The position numbers and the translations under genes are program-made. A stretch of 64,000 bases of DNA from Legionella steelei. Lineage in GTDB: Bacteria; Pseudomonadota; Gammaproteobacteria; Legionellales; Legionellaceae. Positions 63,103 to 64,000 of the stretch are shown piece after piece. The first letter of the stretch is position 1. Each line of letters begins with the position of its first letter. The notes beneath the pieces are model-generated. The model was not told where the DNA came from and searched no databases. It saw only the letters and a program-made list of their open reading frames with translations. The stretch spans positions 1,981,070-2,045,069 of the forward strand of contig NZ_LNYY01000019.1 of NCBI RefSeq assembly GCF_001468005.1, given 5' to 3'.

Positions 63103-64000
63103 CTAAATTTTATTAATAACTACGCGCAGTGCCTGTAATTTTAAAGCAGTACTCTGCATGTATTCCGCACTTTCAACGAGCTGTTTTTTATAATAAGCAA
63201 TTTCATCCTCACGTATTGAGGGGTTAAGCCTTTTTAATGCTTCCAGCCGATTGATTTCATGGCTAATGCTTTGTTGCATCTGCACTGTAGCCTGTTTTAT
63301 GATCTCCTGCAGTTGTGCTTCTGCTACTTTTTTGCTTTGTGCCAAAATGGTTTCAAGATCGGTTTGGATCTGCTGAATAATTGGATAACCCAAATGGCGT
63401 TTAACGGGTTCACACATTTGATTTAATTGTTTGTAATCCAATATCTTGGAAAGATTTTTTCCCGATATATCCATGAGGACACGAATTGGTGCAAGCGGTA
63501 AAAAGCGATCCAATTGCAGTTTTTTAGGCGCCGCACAATTTGCTGTAAAGAAGGACTCCAAAAACAACGTTCCAGGTTGAATACTTTTTATAGAGATAGT
63601 GGCCAAAGTTGCATTACCCAACTCGGAATCCAGCGTCATTTCCATACATTCGCTGACCATGGGATGCTCCCAGCTTAGGAACTCGACATCTTCACGCACA
63701 AGCGCTTTAGCGCGAGAATAAGTCACTGTCACCCCGTCTTCTTTTAATCCTGGGAAATGACTTGTTTTCATATGATCGCCGGGACGCACTATTTCCGTAT
63801 GTTCAGAATGGTATTCATGATCGATACCATACTCCTGAAATACCTGCGCCATATAATTTTCTAACTCCAAACAATTTTCTTCGGCCTCAATCGCTGCAAT
63901 CAATGCCTCTGCTTGTGGTGTATTACAGGAGTTAAGCTCCAACAAGCGATCACGACCTTCGTGCAGTGCTTGATTGATTTGTTCCGCGCGTGTTTTTGTT
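63103..64000 (-). CDS. rapA: RNA polymerase-associated helicase RapA, C-terminal part
   Basis: The C-terminal portion of a long gene that continues past the window edge. GRDRLLELNSCNTPQAEALI, ENYMAQVFQEYGIDHEYHSE, HTEIVRPGDHMKTSHFPGLK, DGVTVTYSRAKAL, EDVEFLSWEHPM, LQLDRFLPLAPIRVLMDISG and NLSKILDY are the RapA C-terminal (spacer-barrel and linker) signatures. RapA/HepA recycles RNA polymerase through SWI2/SNF2 ATPase activity; that ATPase part lies outside the window. Confidence 0.92.
   Translation of the reverse strand, partial: TKTRAEQINQALHEGRDRLLELNSCNTPQAEALIAAIEAEENCLELENYMAQVFQEYGIDHEYHSEHTEIVRPGDHMKTSHFPGLKEDGVTVTYSRAKALVREDVEFLSWEHPMVSECMEMTLDSELGNATLATISIKSIQPGTLFLESFFTANCAAPKKLQLDRFLPLAPIRVLMDISGKNLSKILDYKQLNQMCEPVKRHLGYPIIQQIQTDLETILAQSKKVAEAQLQEIIKQATVQMQQSISHEINRLEALKRLNPSIREDEIAYYKKQLVESAEYMQSTALKLQALRVVINKI

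Noticed and set aside
1-64000. CRISPR array, prophage or complete insertion sequence
   Set aside because: No regularly spaced direct repeats, no integrase, transposase or phage structural gene was found on either strand.

Overview
The window reads as chromosomal DNA from a Legionella species, probably not L. pneumophila itself. The evidence is an AT-rich gammaproteobacterial gene set (rnr-rlmB-rpiA, ygfB-pepP-ubiH-ubiI, uvrB, acnA, cfa, rapA), a cN-II-type 5'-nucleotidase of the kind known from Legionella, an EnhB-like secreted protein, and many large proteins with eukaryote-like domains, coiled coils and acidic C-termini, as expected of Dot/Icm type IV effectors. All identifications come from reading the sequence and remembered family signatures; no search was run.

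Layout. 0-9.5 kb is mostly housekeeping: a threonine dehydratase fragment, a Gly-rich lipoprotein, a kinase-like protein, the rnr-rlmB-rpiA-nucleotidase operon, an EnhB-like protein, a UPF0178 protein, an amino-acid-binding protein and a DUF4254 protein. 9.5-14.6 kb holds a large membrane/coiled-coil protein with a perfect sigma70 promoter and a retropepsin / 7TM transglutaminase-like / ATP-grasp operon. 14.8-18.8 kb is an effector-like cluster: a double-SET protein with an NLS-like tail, a MavL-like macrodomain candidate, and a cholera-toxin-like ADP-ribosyltransferase candidate under a PmrA-like box. The last two are convergent and overlap at their 3' ends. 18.9-26 kb carries the ubiquinone operon, zapA, an FMN-binding glutamate-synthase-like protein and a thioredoxin-fold protein. 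26-33.7 kb carries a caspase-like candidate, a divergent smaller relative, acnA with an unusual N-terminal extension, and a RasGEF-like coiled-coil protein. 6S RNA, uvrB, an aspartate aminotransferase and tRNA-Asn follow.

Beyond the tRNA (37.4-47.2 kb) lies an AT-rich, partly gene-poor accessory stretch. It has a GT87-like membrane protein, two paralogous PARG-type (TIGR02452) macrodomain proteins and, between them, a lipid-type cluster: desaturase, fatty acyl-AMP ligase, and an ACP/alpha-oxoamine synthase fusion. 47.3-63 kb is mixed: a CSS-EAL c-di-GMP phosphodiesterase, an aspartoacylase-like protein, hydrolases, methyltransferases, a LuxR-type regulator, cfa, a polytopic membrane protein and a large effector-like protein. 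The window ends inside rapA.

The strongest candidate for an undescribed system is the ADP-ribosylation theme: one toxin-like transferase candidate and a macrodomain candidate sharing their 3' ends, plus two PARG-like erasers elsewhere in the window. Second is the FAAL / ACP-AOS / desaturase cluster, which should make an acyl-aminoketone lipid. Two families of palindromic intergenic repeats (one MITE-like, one a long-hairpin type) are scattered between genes.
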